A stretch of DNA of 62,533 nt from an uncultured Clostridia bacterium (GCA_934647235.1 CAKUFG010000014.1:1-62533); one strand, 5' to 3'; shown: positions 24,374-33,792, numbered from the stretch's first letter. Notes: generated by a model not told the origin, from the sequence alone. A program made the numbers and translations.

Positions 24374-25687
24374 ATGATGATCTTTGAAAGCATTCCCGTG
24401 ATTCCCTTCGAGGGCCCCGGCAGCCGCAATCCCCTGGCGTTCAAGTTCTACGATCCGGACCGCGTGATCCTGGGCAAGCCCATGCGCGAGCATCTGCCCT
24501 TTGCCATGGCCTGGTGGCACAACCTGTGCGCCTGCGGCACCGATATGTTCGGCCGCGATACGGCGGATAAGTCCTTTGGCGAAAAGCCGGGCACCATGGC
24601 GCACGCGCGGGCCAAGGTGGACGCGGGCTTTGAGTTCATGCAGAAGCTGGGGCTGCGCTACTTCTGCTTCCATGATGTGGATCTGGTGCCCGAGGCGGAG
24701 GATATCAAGGAGACCAACCGCCGCCTGGATGAGATTACCGATTATATTCTGGAAAAGATGCAGGGCACGGACATCCGCTGCCTGTGGGGCACGGCCAATA
24801 TGTTCGGCAATCCCCGGTTTATGAACGGCGCGGGCAGCTCCAACTCGGCGGATGTGTTCTGCTTTGCGGCGGCGCAGGTAAAAAAGGCCCTCGAGCTGAC
24901 CGTCAAGCTGGGCGGCCGCGGCTATGTATTCTGGGGCGGGCGCGAGGGCTATGAAACGCTGCTGAACACGGACATGCAGTTTGAGCAGCAGAACGTGGCC
25001 TGCCTGATGCGCCTGGCCGTGGATTATGGCCGCAGCATTGGCTTTACGGGCGATTTCTATATTGAGCCCAAGCCCAAGGAGCCCATGAAGCATCAGTATG
25101 ATTTTGACGCGGCCACGGCCATCGGCTTCCTGCGCCAGTACGGGCTGGATCGGGATTTCAAGCTCAACATCGAGGCCAACCACGCCACGCTGGCCGGGCA
25201 TACCTTCCAGCATGATCTGCGCGTGTCGGCCATCAACGGCATGCTCGGCTCTATTGACGCCAACCAGGGGGATTACCTGCTTGGCTGGGATACGGACGAG
25301 TTCCCCTTCAATGTGTATGAAACCACTATGTGCATGTACGAGGTGCTCAAGGCCGGCGGCCTGACCGGCGGCTTCAACTTTGACGCCAAGACCCGCCGCC
25401 CCTCCTACACGCCGGAGGATATGTTCCACGCCTATATCCTGGGCATGGACGCCTTTGCCCTGGGGCTGATCAAGGCTGCGCAGCTGATCGAGGACGGCCG
25501 CATCGATGCCTTTGTCCGTGAACGCTATGCCAGCTACCGCAGCGGCATTGGGGCGCGCATTGTCAGCGGCACGGCCACGCTGGCCGAGCTGGCGGCCTAC
25601 GCGGAGAACCTGGGCGCGCCCGCCCTGCCGGGCAGCGGCCGCCAGGAATACCTGGAGGGCGTGGTCAACAGCGTGCTGTTCGGATAA
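24374..25687 (+). CDS. xylA: Xylose isomerase
   Basis: A 437-residue metal-dependent isomerase of normal class II length. YFCFHDVDLVPE contains the catalytic His and Asp, VFWGGREGYETLLNTD and FYIEPKPKEPMKHQYDFD hold the metal ligands, and NIEANHATLAGHTFQHDL and GSIDANQGDYLLGWDTDEFP complete the site. It converts D-xylose to D-xylulose. AGGAGG precedes the double ATG. It is the last gene of the xylose operon, ahead of a strong terminator. Confidence 0.95.
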   Translation: MMIFESIPVIPFEGPGSRNPLAFKFYDPDRVILGKPMREHLPFAMAWWHNLCACGTDMFGRDTADKSFGEKPGTMAHARAKVDAGFEFMQKLGLRYFCFHDVDLVPEAEDIKETNRRLDEITDYILEKMQGTDIRCLWGTANMFGNPRFMNGAGSSNSADVFCFAAAQVKKALELTVKLGGRGYVFWGGREGYETLLNTDMQFEQQNVACLMRLAVDYGRSIGFTGDFYIEPKPKEPMKHQYDFDAATAIGFLRQYGLDRDFKLNIEANHATLAGHTFQHDLRVSAINGMLGSIDANQGDYLLGWDTDEFPFNVYETTMCMYEVLKAGGLTGGFNFDAKTRRPSYTPEDMFHAYILGMDAFALGLIKAAQLIEDGRIDAFVRERYASYRSGIGARIVSGTATLAELAAYAENLGAPALPGSGRQEYLEGVVNSVLFG

Positions 25688-25705
25688 AAGAAAAAAACAA
25701 AAAAA

Positions 25706-25745
25706 CTGCCGGTCGGAGGGGTTCCTCCAACCGGCAGCTTTGCTT
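25706..25745. terminator. Bidirectional terminator after xylA
   Basis: CTGCCGGT and ACCGGCAG, with an inner GGAGG/CCTCC pair, form a long stem at 25706-25737. T-rich sequence lies on the right and A-rich on the left, so it can serve both converging strands. Confidence 0.75.
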
Positions 25746-25794
25746 GTCAGTTCCCGACGAAAGCCTGCTTCAGCTGACTTTCATCGGTTTTACT

Positions 25795-27303
25795 TTATCC
25801 GTTTACGCCCGCGTTTTCCGCGTCATAGCGCGTGTAGCCGTCGATATTCTCCCAATAGGCAATGGAAAAAGCCTCGCGGCCATCCTCCTCCGTATAGAAG
25901 CCCAACGCTTCAAAAAAGACGACATAACCCATTTCATCCCTATAAACCAGCATATAGTCGCTGTCTGACCAGGCGCGTTCGCGCTCGGTCGCTTTGTACA
26001 CCTGATAACGGGGATACGTTGTGCGGAAATACTCAGCTTGTTCATATGAAGGCAGCGCTTCCCATTCCGCCTGCGGCAAATCGCATTCCGTCACCGTGCC
26101 GTCGGCGGAAAAGGTGACATACGAACCCAGCGTTTCGCCGCCGCCGCCGCTTTCCCATTCGCCCACCAGCCGCGCCGCCGCCTCGGGGGCTTCCTCGGTG
26201 GGCATGGGCCAGCGCAGGCAAGCGCGGGGCACAAAGCCGCGCACGGTCTTGCCATCCAGCGTGGTTTCCACATAGGCGTACCATTCTCTATACTTACCCA
26301 GCAGCCGCACGCTGCTGCCTGCGTTCAGCGTCATCTGCTGATACTGGGATACATTGGGATCGTCCGTCAGAAAGGTGTCCTGCGTGACCGTCACCGGCAC
26401 ATCGATGCTGGAAATGTTATATTTCCAGGTCACGCTGCCGGGCAGATCGCTGCGCTTGACATAGCCGAAGCGGCTTGTCCGATCACTGACCTCATATTCA
26501 ATCAGCGCCCAATTGCCATCCCGCGTAAGCCCATAGAATTTGGCTGGCTCGCGCAGGTTGACGCTGGCCTTGCCCTTGGCAAAGCGCACGCTGCTTTCGC
26601 TGGGCGCGCTGTACACCGGCACGGTGGACGCGCCTGCATCGCCGGGCATCTCTTCGTCCATGAGCTCAATTTCTTCAAACTGCGGCCAGAGGACGCTGTC
26701 CATTTCGCGTATTGCGCCGATTTCCTCCATCATGCGCGGGAACAGGCGCAGGTTAAACTCCGCCAGGGAGGGCGTGGCGTACTGCCAGCCGTACCAGTTC
26801 GTTTTGTTCGTGCCGTCGGTGCATGCAAGATAGCTGGTCAGCTCGCTGTTTTCGCCGCCTGCCTGCAGGGTCAGGCTGCCGATGGTTCCGGATGCCAGGG
26901 TGTAGGTCAGCATCTCGTCGCTCAACAGCGGCGTAAAGTAAAACTCCATATCGCTGTACTTAAGCACGAAGCCGGGATCCTTGCGCTGGAGCTTTACCTT
27001 ATTATAGCCCTTTTCGCCCGGCTGCTTGACGGCGGTGTGATAGGCGTCCAGCCGCGTTTTGCCATTGGATTTGTAGGCAAACAGCAGCACCGCGTGATAG
27101 CGGCTGGCCATCACGGCCACCTCGCCATCCTGTACCTTGAGCTGCGCCAGCGCGGTGTATTCGCTGTAAATGCCCGCATTGGATACAGCCTTCAGCAGCA
27201 GCTCGCTTTTCAGCCCCCAGGTGTTGGCCAGCGCGGCGGGCGCCAGCAGGGTAAGCAGCAGCGTCAGACACAGGAAAATGGAAATGAACCGTCTGCTTTT
27301 CAT
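25795..27303 (-). CDS. Exported double-SH3 protein, tandem paralogue 4
   Basis: A 502-residue secreted protein. Residues 1-27 are a signal peptide (AALANTW). Residues about 28-220 form a family-specific beta-rich domain (AVMASRYHAVLLFAY, GGENSELTSYLACTDG). Two bacterial SH3-like domains follow, about 226-288 (VPVYSAPSESSVRFAKG) and 301-365 (TQDTFLTDDPNVSQ, VRGFVPRACL). A C-terminal 120-residue domain begins LVGEWESGGG and resembles lipocalin-like strand patterns. No hydrolase motif is visible, so binding of cell wall or another surface ligand is the best guess. It is last of four same-strand paralogues. Confidence 0.75.
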   Translation of the reverse strand: MKSRRFISIFLCLTLLLTLLAPAALANTWGLKSELLLKAVSNAGIYSEYTALAQLKVQDGEVAVMASRYHAVLLFAYKSNGKTRLDAYHTAVKQPGEKGYNKVKLQRKDPGFVLKYSDMEFYFTPLLSDEMLTYTLASGTIGSLTLQAGGENSELTSYLACTDGTNKTNWYGWQYATPSLAEFNLRLFPRMMEEIGAIREMDSVLWPQFEEIELMDEEMPGDAGASTVPVYSAPSESSVRFAKGKASVNLREPAKFYGLTRDGNWALIEYEVSDRTSRFGYVKRSDLPGSVTWKYNISSIDVPVTVTQDTFLTDDPNVSQYQQMTLNAGSSVRLLGKYREWYAYVETTLDGKTVRGFVPRACLRWPMPTEEAPEAAARLVGEWESGGGGETLGSYVTFSADGTVTECDLPQAEWEALPSYEQAEYFRTTYPRYQVYKATERERAWSDSDYMLVYRDEMGYVVFFEALGFYTEEDGREAFSIAYWENIDGYTRYDAENAGVNG

Positions 27304-27349
27304 GAAAATCCTCCTTTAATTGAACCTTTGCCTAATAACGGTTTTCAGC

Positions 27350-28834
27350 TTATTGACTTGTGCCGCCATCATAGCGCGCGTAGTTGCCGCCGCCGTCGCC
27401 AAAGTAAAGGGCAAAGGCCTCGCGGCCATCCTCGGCAGTATTGAATATCAGTCCATAGAGGCCTACAATGTAGCCCGCATCGTTGCGGATAACCAGAATA
27501 TACTCGCACCCGCTCCAGTAATTGGTGGTTTCACGCTCGGTGCATTGATAAACCTGATAGGTCACCCATCCCGGCTCGCCGTATTCCTCGCGCTCTGCAT
27601 CCGAAAGCTTTTCCATTTCTGCTGGCGGCGCCCAGTTGGCCGCAGCGCGCCCGTCCGATTGAAACTTGACATAATCCCCCAGCATTTCACCGCCGCCGAT
27701 AAATTCCCATTCACCCACCAACCGTGCCGCCGCCTCGGGGGCTTCCTCGGTAAGCGCCGGGCATCGCAGGCAAGCGCGGGGCACAAAGCCGCGCACGGCC
27801 TGGCCCTCCAGCATGGTATCCACATAGGCGTACCATGGGCCGTACAGCGCCAGCAGCGTTACTGAATCGCCAGCCTTCAACTGCATCCGCGCGGCCTGCG
27901 ATACATCCGGATCGTCGGTCAGATAGGTATCTTGCGTGACCGAGGCGGGCAGGCTGGTCAGCGAGAGCGTGCTCTGTTGAGCAATGCCGTCCAACAGCTT
28001 GCCGTTTATATAGCCGACGCGCCTGGCCTGCGCGCTGACCTCATAGGATATCAGCGCCCATTCGCCGTCCTGCTCGAAGCCCAGCAGCGTAAAGGGGCTG
28101 CGCAGATCAACGCTGGCCTTGCCGTCTGCAAAGCGCACGCTGCCGCTGCCGGGCGCGCTGTATACCGGGGCAAGCTCCTTCGCCGCGGGCAGGCTGATGC
28201 TTTCGCCGCCGGGTAAGGCGGGCACTTGCGCGTCATCCAGCGCCTGAAGCGCGGCAACGTCGGCCAGCGTGCGCGGGAAGAAACGCAGGTTCACCTGCTC
28301 AAAGGGCAAAGGCTCCGTATCGCTTTGACCAGGATGCCAGCTGAGCGCCGCGCTGCCGTCATTGCACAGATACCATCCGGCCTTGCCGTTGCGCTCACAG
28401 GGCAGCATGGTCAGGGTGTCCAGATACACGCTGTCCAGATAGAACCGCGTGCCCTGGCGCGAAATGTGCAGCGTTGTGCCCGGATAGCACAGCATGTAGC
28501 TGTCGCCGTTGCCCACAAGCTGGACTTTTTTATAATCCGTTTCGCCTGGCTGGCGGACAGCGGTCTGACATTCCAGCAGCACGGTTTTGCCATCTTGCTT
28601 GCAGGCAAACAGCAGCAGCGCGTGGTCGCGATTGGCCATTACAGCCGCCGCGCTGTCCTGAAGCTTCAGATAGGTCAGGGCAGAATAGCCGTTGTAGCGC
28701 TCATTCTCCCGCACGGCCTTGAGCAGCATGCCGCTTGGCAGGTTCCAAACGTTATCCGCCAGCGCGGCGGGCGCAGGCAGGGAGAAAAGCAGGACTGCGC
28801 ACACGATGATGGAAATCACACGCCCGCTTCTCAT
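27350..28834 (-). CDS. Exported double-SH3 protein, tandem paralogue 3
   Basis: A 494-residue paralogue. The start is MRSGRVISIIVCAVLLFSLP, with AGGAGG just upstream; the longer frame to 29068 reads through the neighbour. It has the same signal peptide, N-terminal domain, two SH3 domains and C-terminal domain (LVGEWEFIGGGEMLGDYVKF). It is the most divergent of the four in its N-terminal domain (for example LLECQTAVRQPGETDYKK). It is 46 bases from paralogue 4. Confidence 0.75.
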   Translation of the reverse strand: MRSGRVISIIVCAVLLFSLPAPAALADNVWNLPSGMLLKAVRENERYNGYSALTYLKLQDSAAAVMANRDHALLLFACKQDGKTVLLECQTAVRQPGETDYKKVQLVGNGDSYMLCYPGTTLHISRQGTRFYLDSVYLDTLTMLPCERNGKAGWYLCNDGSAALSWHPGQSDTEPLPFEQVNLRFFPRTLADVAALQALDDAQVPALPGGESISLPAAKELAPVYSAPGSGSVRFADGKASVDLRSPFTLLGFEQDGEWALISYEVSAQARRVGYINGKLLDGIAQQSTLSLTSLPASVTQDTYLTDDPDVSQAARMQLKAGDSVTLLALYGPWYAYVDTMLEGQAVRGFVPRACLRCPALTEEAPEAAARLVGEWEFIGGGEMLGDYVKFQSDGRAAANWAPPAEMEKLSDAEREEYGEPGWVTYQVYQCTERETTNYWSGCEYILVIRNDAGYIVGLYGLIFNTAEDGREAFALYFGDGGGNYARYDGGTSQ

Positions 28835-28883
28835 CACAATCCTCCTCCTTTGGTTGAGCCTTTGCCCGGCGGCAATTCGGGGC

Positions 28884-30395
28884 TTATTGGCCTGCGCCGC
28901 CGTCATAGCGCACATAGCCGCCTCCGCCCTCGCCAAAGTACAGGCCAAACGTCTCGCGGCCAGCCTCGTCTGTATCAAAATCCAGCGCGTAGAAATTGGT
29001 AATATAGCCCGCAAGGCTGCGAAGCACCAGAATATACGCATATTCGCCCCGGAAGCCCGCGCGCTCACGCTCGGTGGATTTGTACACCTGATAGGTTCTC
29101 CATGACGGCACGCCGTACAGGCTGCGCTCCTGCGCCGAAAGCGTTTCCTTTTTTGCCTGCGGCAGCCAGTCCGTCAGCATGCGCCCATCCGTCAAAAATG
29201 TGGTATAAATGCCCAGCACTTCGCCGCCGCCGCTTTCCCAATCGCCCACCAGCCGGGCGGCGATCTCAGGCGCTTCCTCGGTGGGCAGCGGATAGCGTAC
29301 GCAGGCGGCTGGCACAAAGCCGCGCACCGTCTTGCCGTCCAGGGTGGTTTCGATATAGGCGTAGAACGCGCCCTGCAGCCCAAGCAGCCGCACGCCGTCG
29401 CCCGACTTGAGGGTCATCTGGTGATATTGGGATACGTTGGGATCGTCCGTCAGATAGGTATCCTTTGTGATTGTCACCGGCATATCGATGCTGGAAAAGA
29501 TCATGGTCTGCATTTTTGCTATGCTGCGCGGCAGCTCGCTGCGCTTGACATAGCCGAAGCGGCTGGTGCGGTCGCTGACTTCATATTCAATCAGCACCCA
29601 GCCTTCATCCCGGCTTAAGCCATAGAGCTTAACGGGCCCGCGCAGGTTGACGCTGGCCTTGCCCTTGGCAAAGCGCACGCTGCTTTCGCTGGGCGCACTG
29701 TATACCGGCACGGTGGATGCGCCCGCGTCGCCGGGCACCTCCTCGCCGTCGCTCAAGCCAAAGATTTCGCACTGCGGAGCAACGATGCTTTTCAGCTCCA
29801 TGATGGCGCCCAGCTCCTCCATTGTGCGCGGGAACAGGCGCAGGTTCAGCTGCGTGAGGGTGGGAACCCCCTCGTCCACGACAAACCAATCGACGGTATT
29901 TTCACCATCGCTGCAGGTCAGCCAGCCGGTTGACTCGCTGTTTACGCCCCCTGGCTGCAGGGTCAATTCGCCGATCCTGCCGCTCTGCAGGGTGTACGTC
30001 CGCCGGAGGTTGCCGCCCAACGGGAAGAAATGCAGCTCCATATCGCTGTATTTAAGCACAAAGCCGGGGCTTTCGGCCTGCAGCTTCACCTTTTTATAGC
30101 CCTTTTCGTCGGGCTGCTTGACGGCGGTGTGCGAAGCCTCCAGCCGCAATTCGCCGTTGAATTGATAGGCATACAGCAGCACGGCGTGATACCGGCTGGC
30201 CATCACGGCGATCTCACCATCCGGCAGCTTCAGATGCGCCAGGGCGGTGTACTCATCATAATTATGGGTTTTGGATACGGCGCTTAGCATCAATCCCTTT
30301 TTCAGCCCCCAGGAATTGGCCAGCGCCGCAGGAGCCAGCAGGGTAAGCAGCAGCGTCAGGCACAGGAAAATGGAAATGAACCGTCTGTTTCTCAT
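28884..30395 (-). CDS. Exported double-SH3 protein, tandem paralogue 2
   Basis: A 503-residue paralogue starting MRNRRFISIFLCLTLLLTLL. It shares almost the whole SH3 core with paralogues 1 and 4 (VPVYSAPSESSVRFAKG, SDRTSRFGYVKRSELP, TDDPNVSQYHQMTL). The N-terminal domain and the central linker differ. AGGAGG precedes the ATG. Confidence 0.75.
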   Translation of the reverse strand: MRNRRFISIFLCLTLLLTLLAPAALANSWGLKKGLMLSAVSKTHNYDEYTALAHLKLPDGEIAVMASRYHAVLLYAYQFNGELRLEASHTAVKQPDEKGYKKVKLQAESPGFVLKYSDMELHFFPLGGNLRRTYTLQSGRIGELTLQPGGVNSESTGWLTCSDGENTVDWFVVDEGVPTLTQLNLRLFPRTMEELGAIMELKSIVAPQCEIFGLSDGEEVPGDAGASTVPVYSAPSESSVRFAKGKASVNLRGPVKLYGLSRDEGWVLIEYEVSDRTSRFGYVKRSELPRSIAKMQTMIFSSIDMPVTITKDTYLTDDPNVSQYHQMTLKSGDGVRLLGLQGAFYAYIETTLDGKTVRGFVPAACVRYPLPTEEAPEIAARLVGDWESGGGEVLGIYTTFLTDGRMLTDWLPQAKKETLSAQERSLYGVPSWRTYQVYKSTERERAGFRGEYAYILVLRSLAGYITNFYALDFDTDEAGRETFGLYFGEGGGGYVRYDGGAGQ

Positions 30396-30430
30396 CTGGA
30401 TCCTCCTTGATTCAACCTTTGCTCAGCAGC

Positions 30431-31930
30431 TTATTGGTTCGCAGCCTCGCAGCGCACATAGCCGCTGCCGCCCTCGCCGTACAGCACCGAAAACGTATCG
30501 CGTCCATCCTCGAACGTACCAAACTGCAGTGCAAAAAAATCATCAATATATCCTGTGCTGTTGCGGAAAACGAGAATATAATCGCATGCGCGCCAAAAGC
30601 TTGCGCGCTCACGCTCTGTGGATTTGTAAACCTGATAGGGCTGCCATTCCAGCGGGCCGTATTCGGCGATGTCCTCCTGCGAAGCCGTTTCCATATCCGC
30701 CAGCGGCAGCCAGGTTTGGGCCGCGTGCCCGTCCGTCCGGAACGCGACATAGCTTTTCAGCGTTTCGCCGCCGCCGATGCATTCCCACTCGCCCACCAGG
30801 CGGGCTGCTGCCTCGGGGGCTTCCTCGGTGGGCAGGGGATAGCGCAGATAGGCGCGGGGCACAAAGCCGCGCACGGTCTTGCCATCCAGCGTGGTTTCCA
30901 CATAGGCATACCACAGATCATACAGCCCCAGCAGCCGCACGCTGCTGCCCGAGTTCAGCGTCATCTGGCGATATTGCGATACGTTCGGATCGTCGGTCAG
31001 GAAGGTATCCTGCGTGACCGTCACCGGCACATCGACGTTTGGGATGGTGAACGTCCATGCTGCGCTGCTGGGCAGATCGCTGCGCCTGACATAGCCGAAG
31101 CGGCTGGTGCGGTCGCTGACCGCATACTCGATCAGCGCCCAATTGCCATCCTGCGTCAGGCCATAAAACCTGACCGGATCGCGCAGGTTGACGCTGGCCT
31201 TGCCCTGGGCAAAGCGCACGCTGCCTTTGCTGGGTGCGCTGTATACCGGCACGGTGGATGCGCCCGCATCGCCAGGCAGCATTTCGCCCTTGCCCAGCTC
31301 AAAGGATTCAAACTGCGCGCGCAGTACACGATCCAGCTCGCGGATTGCGCCGATTTCGTCCAGCGTGCGCGGGAACAGGTGCAGGTTAAACTCCGCCAGC
31401 AGGGGCGTTGCGGCCTCTCCAGCCTGCCAGTTGTACGAATTTTTCCCGTTGCTGCACGTTAACCAGGTGGTCTGCTCGGTGTTCGGGCCGCCCGCCTGCA
31501 GGGTCAATCCGCCGATCCTGCCACTTTCCAGCGAAAAGCCATTCAGACCATACGGCCGAAATTCCAGCGACAGATCTTCATATTCCAGAATAAAGCTGTA
31601 GTCATTGCGTGTGAGTTTGACCAGCTTAAAGCCGCGCTCGTCGGGCTGCTTGACGGCGGTGTGATACGCATCCATCTGCAATTTGCCGTTTTCATCACGA
31701 TAGGCATACAGCAGCACGGCGTGATACCGGCTGGCCATCACAGCCACCTCGCCGCCCGGCAGCTTCACTTGCGCCAGGGCGGTGTATTCATCGTAATCAT
31801 GGGTTTTGGATACAACATTTAGTATCATCCCGCTTTTCAGCCCCCAGGAATTGGCCAGCGCCGCAGGGGTCAGCAGGGTGAGCGCCAGCACAGCGCACAA
31901 AAGTACGGAAAGAAAGCGCCTGCTCTTCAT
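30431..31930 (-). CDS. Exported double-SH3 protein, tandem paralogue 1
   Basis: A 499-residue paralogue, first in transcription order. Signal peptide MKSRRFLSVLLCAVLALTLL with cleavage near ALA-NSW. Domains are as in the others: about 29-215 N-terminal, two SH3-like domains (VPVYSAPSKGSVRFAQG and TQDTFLTDDPNVSQY) and the LVGEWECIGGGETL domain. Spacings of 35-50 bases between the four genes indicate one operon. The upstream region holds no clear minus-strand promoter. Confidence 0.75.
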   Translation of the reverse strand: MKSRRFLSVLLCAVLALTLLTPAALANSWGLKSGMILNVVSKTHDYDEYTALAQVKLPGGEVAVMASRYHAVLLYAYRDENGKLQMDAYHTAVKQPDERGFKLVKLTRNDYSFILEYEDLSLEFRPYGLNGFSLESGRIGGLTLQAGGPNTEQTTWLTCSNGKNSYNWQAGEAATPLLAEFNLHLFPRTLDEIGAIRELDRVLRAQFESFELGKGEMLPGDAGASTVPVYSAPSKGSVRFAQGKASVNLRDPVRFYGLTQDGNWALIEYAVSDRTSRFGYVRRSDLPSSAAWTFTIPNVDVPVTVTQDTFLTDDPNVSQYRQMTLNSGSSVRLLGLYDLWYAYVETTLDGKTVRGFVPRAYLRYPLPTEEAPEAAARLVGEWECIGGGETLKSYVAFRTDGHAAQTWLPLADMETASQEDIAEYGPLEWQPYQVYKSTERERASFWRACDYILVFRNSTGYIDDFFALQFGTFEDGRDTFSVLYGEGGSGYVRCEAANQ

Positions 31931-32071
31931 GGGTTTCGCATCCCTTCGGATTGGTCTTCATCTATAAAGACGGCGAACCGGCGGGTTTTCATCCCGAAAA
32001 ATGGAAATTTAGTTTTGTCTGGCCGCCCGCCGGGCTGTCGCGCGAATTGAGCGCTTTTTGTCCCTTAATTA

Positions 32072-32112
32072 GCGCAAAATGTATCGTGCTTTTGCGCAAG
32101 ATCTGCTATAAT
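32072..32112 (+). promoter_or_regulatory. Promoter and palindrome upstream of the ThuA-like gene
   Basis: TGC plus TATAAT at 32107-32112 gives an extended -10. GCGCAAAA at 32072-32079 and TTTTGCGC at 32090-32097 are perfect inverted repeats spanning the -35 position, a good place for a repressor or activator. Confidence 0.5.
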
Positions 32113-32147
32113 AGGCTTACGTAATGCGATGAAGGAGGCAGATTGTC

Positions 32148-32894
32148 ATGATCCGCGTAACCGTATGGAATGAATTCTATCATGAAAAAAACGATCCCCG
32201 CACCGCCGCCGTATACCCGGACGGCCTGCACATGGCTATCAAGCGCATGCTGGAATGCGAGGACGTCACCGTTCGCACCGCCACGCTGGATGATCCCGAG
32301 TGCGGCCTGACCGAGGAAGTGCTGGCTGATACCGATGTGCTGGTATGGTGGGGCCATGTGCGCCACAAGCTGGTGCCCGACGAGGTGGCCGAGCGGGTGC
32401 AGATGCACGTGCTCTCCGGCATGGGCCTGATCGTGCTGCACTCCGGCCACAAGTCCAAGCCCTTCATGCGCCTGATGGGCACCACCTGCTCCCTCACCTG
32501 GAACGAGGTGGGCGAGCGCGAGCGCATCTTCGTCATCGATCCCGCGCATCCCATCGCCAAGGGGCTGCCCGCCTGCTTTGAGGTAAAGCACGAGGAAATG
32601 TACGGCGAGCACTTTGACGTGCCCACCCCGGACGAGCTGGTGCTGTCCGCGTGGTTCCAGTCCGGCCAGATCTTCCGCTGCGGCTGCGTATGGCGCCGCG
32701 GCTACGGCAAGGTGTTTTACTTCCAGCCCGGTCACGAGACCTATCCCACCTACAACGAAAACGAGTATGTGCGCACCGTCATCCGCAACGCCGTGCGCTA
32801 TGTGGCCCGCCCCGCTGGGCTGAATCCGCGCCTGGATTGCCCGCACGTGGGCGAGCTGGAGCGCGTGCCCGACTGCGACCGCATCGACCATTAA
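32148..32894 (+). CDS. ThuA-like domain protein
   Basis: A 248-residue protein of the class I glutamine amidotransferase-like ThuA family, named after a Rhizobium trehalose utilization protein. IRVTVWNEFYHEK opens the fold, DVLVWWGHVRHKLV and GLIVLHSGHKSKPFMRLMG are core segments, and GKVFYFQPGHETYPTY is the characteristic His-containing C-terminal motif. Likely a cytoplasmic sugar-related enzyme of unknown reaction. AAGGAGG precedes the start. The DUF1292 gene follows after 21 bases. Confidence 0.83.
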   Translation: MIRVTVWNEFYHEKNDPRTAAVYPDGLHMAIKRMLECEDVTVRTATLDDPECGLTEEVLADTDVLVWWGHVRHKLVPDEVAERVQMHVLSGMGLIVLHSGHKSKPFMRLMGTTCSLTWNEVGERERIFVIDPAHPIAKGLPACFEVKHEEMYGEHFDVPTPDELVLSAWFQSGQIFRCGCVWRRGYGKVFYFQPGHETYPTYNENEYVRTVIRNAVRYVARPAGLNPRLDCPHVGELERVPDCDRIDH

Positions 32895-32915
32895 TATAAG
32901 AAGGGAGCAAAAATC

Positions 32916-33242
32916 ATGTCTGAAGAAGAACGTCTGGACATCGTAGAGGGCGTAGACGAGGACGGCAACCGCCTGATTCTGCGCGTGAACCGCTACTTTT
33001 TCTACAACGGCGAAGAATATGTGCTGCTCAGCGACGACATTGAGGAGCCCAACCCCAACCTGGACGAGGTCATGTTCTATGTGATGAAGGTGACTGAGAG
33101 CGTGGATGAGGACGGCGAGGAGATCGAGGAGTTTGAGCCGGTGGAGCAGGAGCTGATGGATCAGCTGATCGAGGTGGTCAAGACCAACTTCGACTCCGAC
33201 GGCGATATCCTGGATGAGCTGGCCGACGAGGACAACCAGTAA
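32916..33242 (+). CDS. DUF1292 acidic protein
   Basis: A 108-residue very acidic protein with the DUF1292 pattern: DEDGNRLILRVNRYFFYNGEEYVLL and VMFYVMKV. Family members are small cytoplasmic Firmicute proteins of unknown role, often next to yrzL/yrrK-type genes. AGAAGGGAG precedes the ATG. It is probably co-transcribed with the ThuA-like gene. Confidence 0.8.
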   Translation: MSEEERLDIVEGVDEDGNRLILRVNRYFFYNGEEYVLLSDDIEEPNPNLDEVMFYVMKVTESVDEDGEEIEEFEPVEQELMDQLIEVVKTNFDSDGDILDELADEDNQ

Positions 33243-33279
33243 CCGGCAATAAAAAAGCATGCCCATCCGGCATGCACCA

Positions 33280-33308
33280 GCGCCCCGCAGCCCTGCGGGG
33301 TGCTTTTC
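33280..33308 (+). terminator. Intrinsic terminator after the DUF1292 gene
   Basis: CCCCGCAG at 33283-33290 pairs with CTGCGGGG at 33293-33300 and is followed by TGCTTTTCTG. A smaller GCATGC pair lies just upstream. Confidence 0.7.
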
Positions 33309-33309
33309 T

Positions 33310-33710
33310 GTTGGAGAAGGAGGACGAAGGGCACGATTCTTTCTTGAAGCCCCAGAAAGAATCCAAGAAGGCTGCGTGTGACGTGAAAGTCAAGTTAATA
33401 AAACTGGAAGGCAGCACTGCTGCCCCACCTGCCGCCCCGTGGCAGGTGAAAGCCTGAACCGCCCGGATGAAAGCAAGCTTTCCTCCGCTCGCTTCCTGCT
33501 TTCCCCCTGGGTCGTGCTGCGCACGCCCCGCGCTGATCTGCGATCAGCGTGCCACGGGGACGTTGGTTGCGTGGGAAAATCAGATGTGACGGTTATCGAT
33601 GGTTGGATAAGGCAGCTAGGTTTCTTGCATAGTGCGCAACTATAAAAGCCTTCTCCCAAACGGGAGAAGGTGCTGAGCAAAGCGAAGCGGATGAGGGGGA
33701 ATGCCGTGTA
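33310..33710. repeat. Composite intergenic repeat, copy A
   Basis: This gene-free stretch holds several modules that recur elsewhere in the window. First is a palindrome, GATTCTTTCT at 33335-33344 with AGAAAGAATC at 33354-33363. Next is a conserved GTGACGTGAAAGTCAA block, then a GC-rich hairpin block with GCTGAT/ATCAGC. Last is CCTTCTCCC at 33649-33657 with GGGAGAAGG at 33662-33670, followed by the GCGGATGAGGGGGAA tail. Short ORFs across it are not credible genes. Confidence 0.75.
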
Positions 33711-33763
33711 AGCAACGGTGCAGCTTTTCTTGTACCCCATCTCAGCCGCCCCTTCCCCCTCTT

Positions 33764-33792
33764 TTGACAGGCGGCGCGTTTTAGCGTATAAT
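33764..33792 (+). promoter_or_regulatory. Consensus promoter
   Basis: TTGACA at 33764-33769 and TATAAT at 33787-33792 with a 17-base spacer, 42 bases before the membrane protein gene. Confidence 0.85.

Noticed and set aside
33439..33645. Small plus-strand frames in repeat copy A and similar ones in copies D-G
   Set aside because: They fall wholly inside non-coding repeat modules, and different copies break them with frame shifts.
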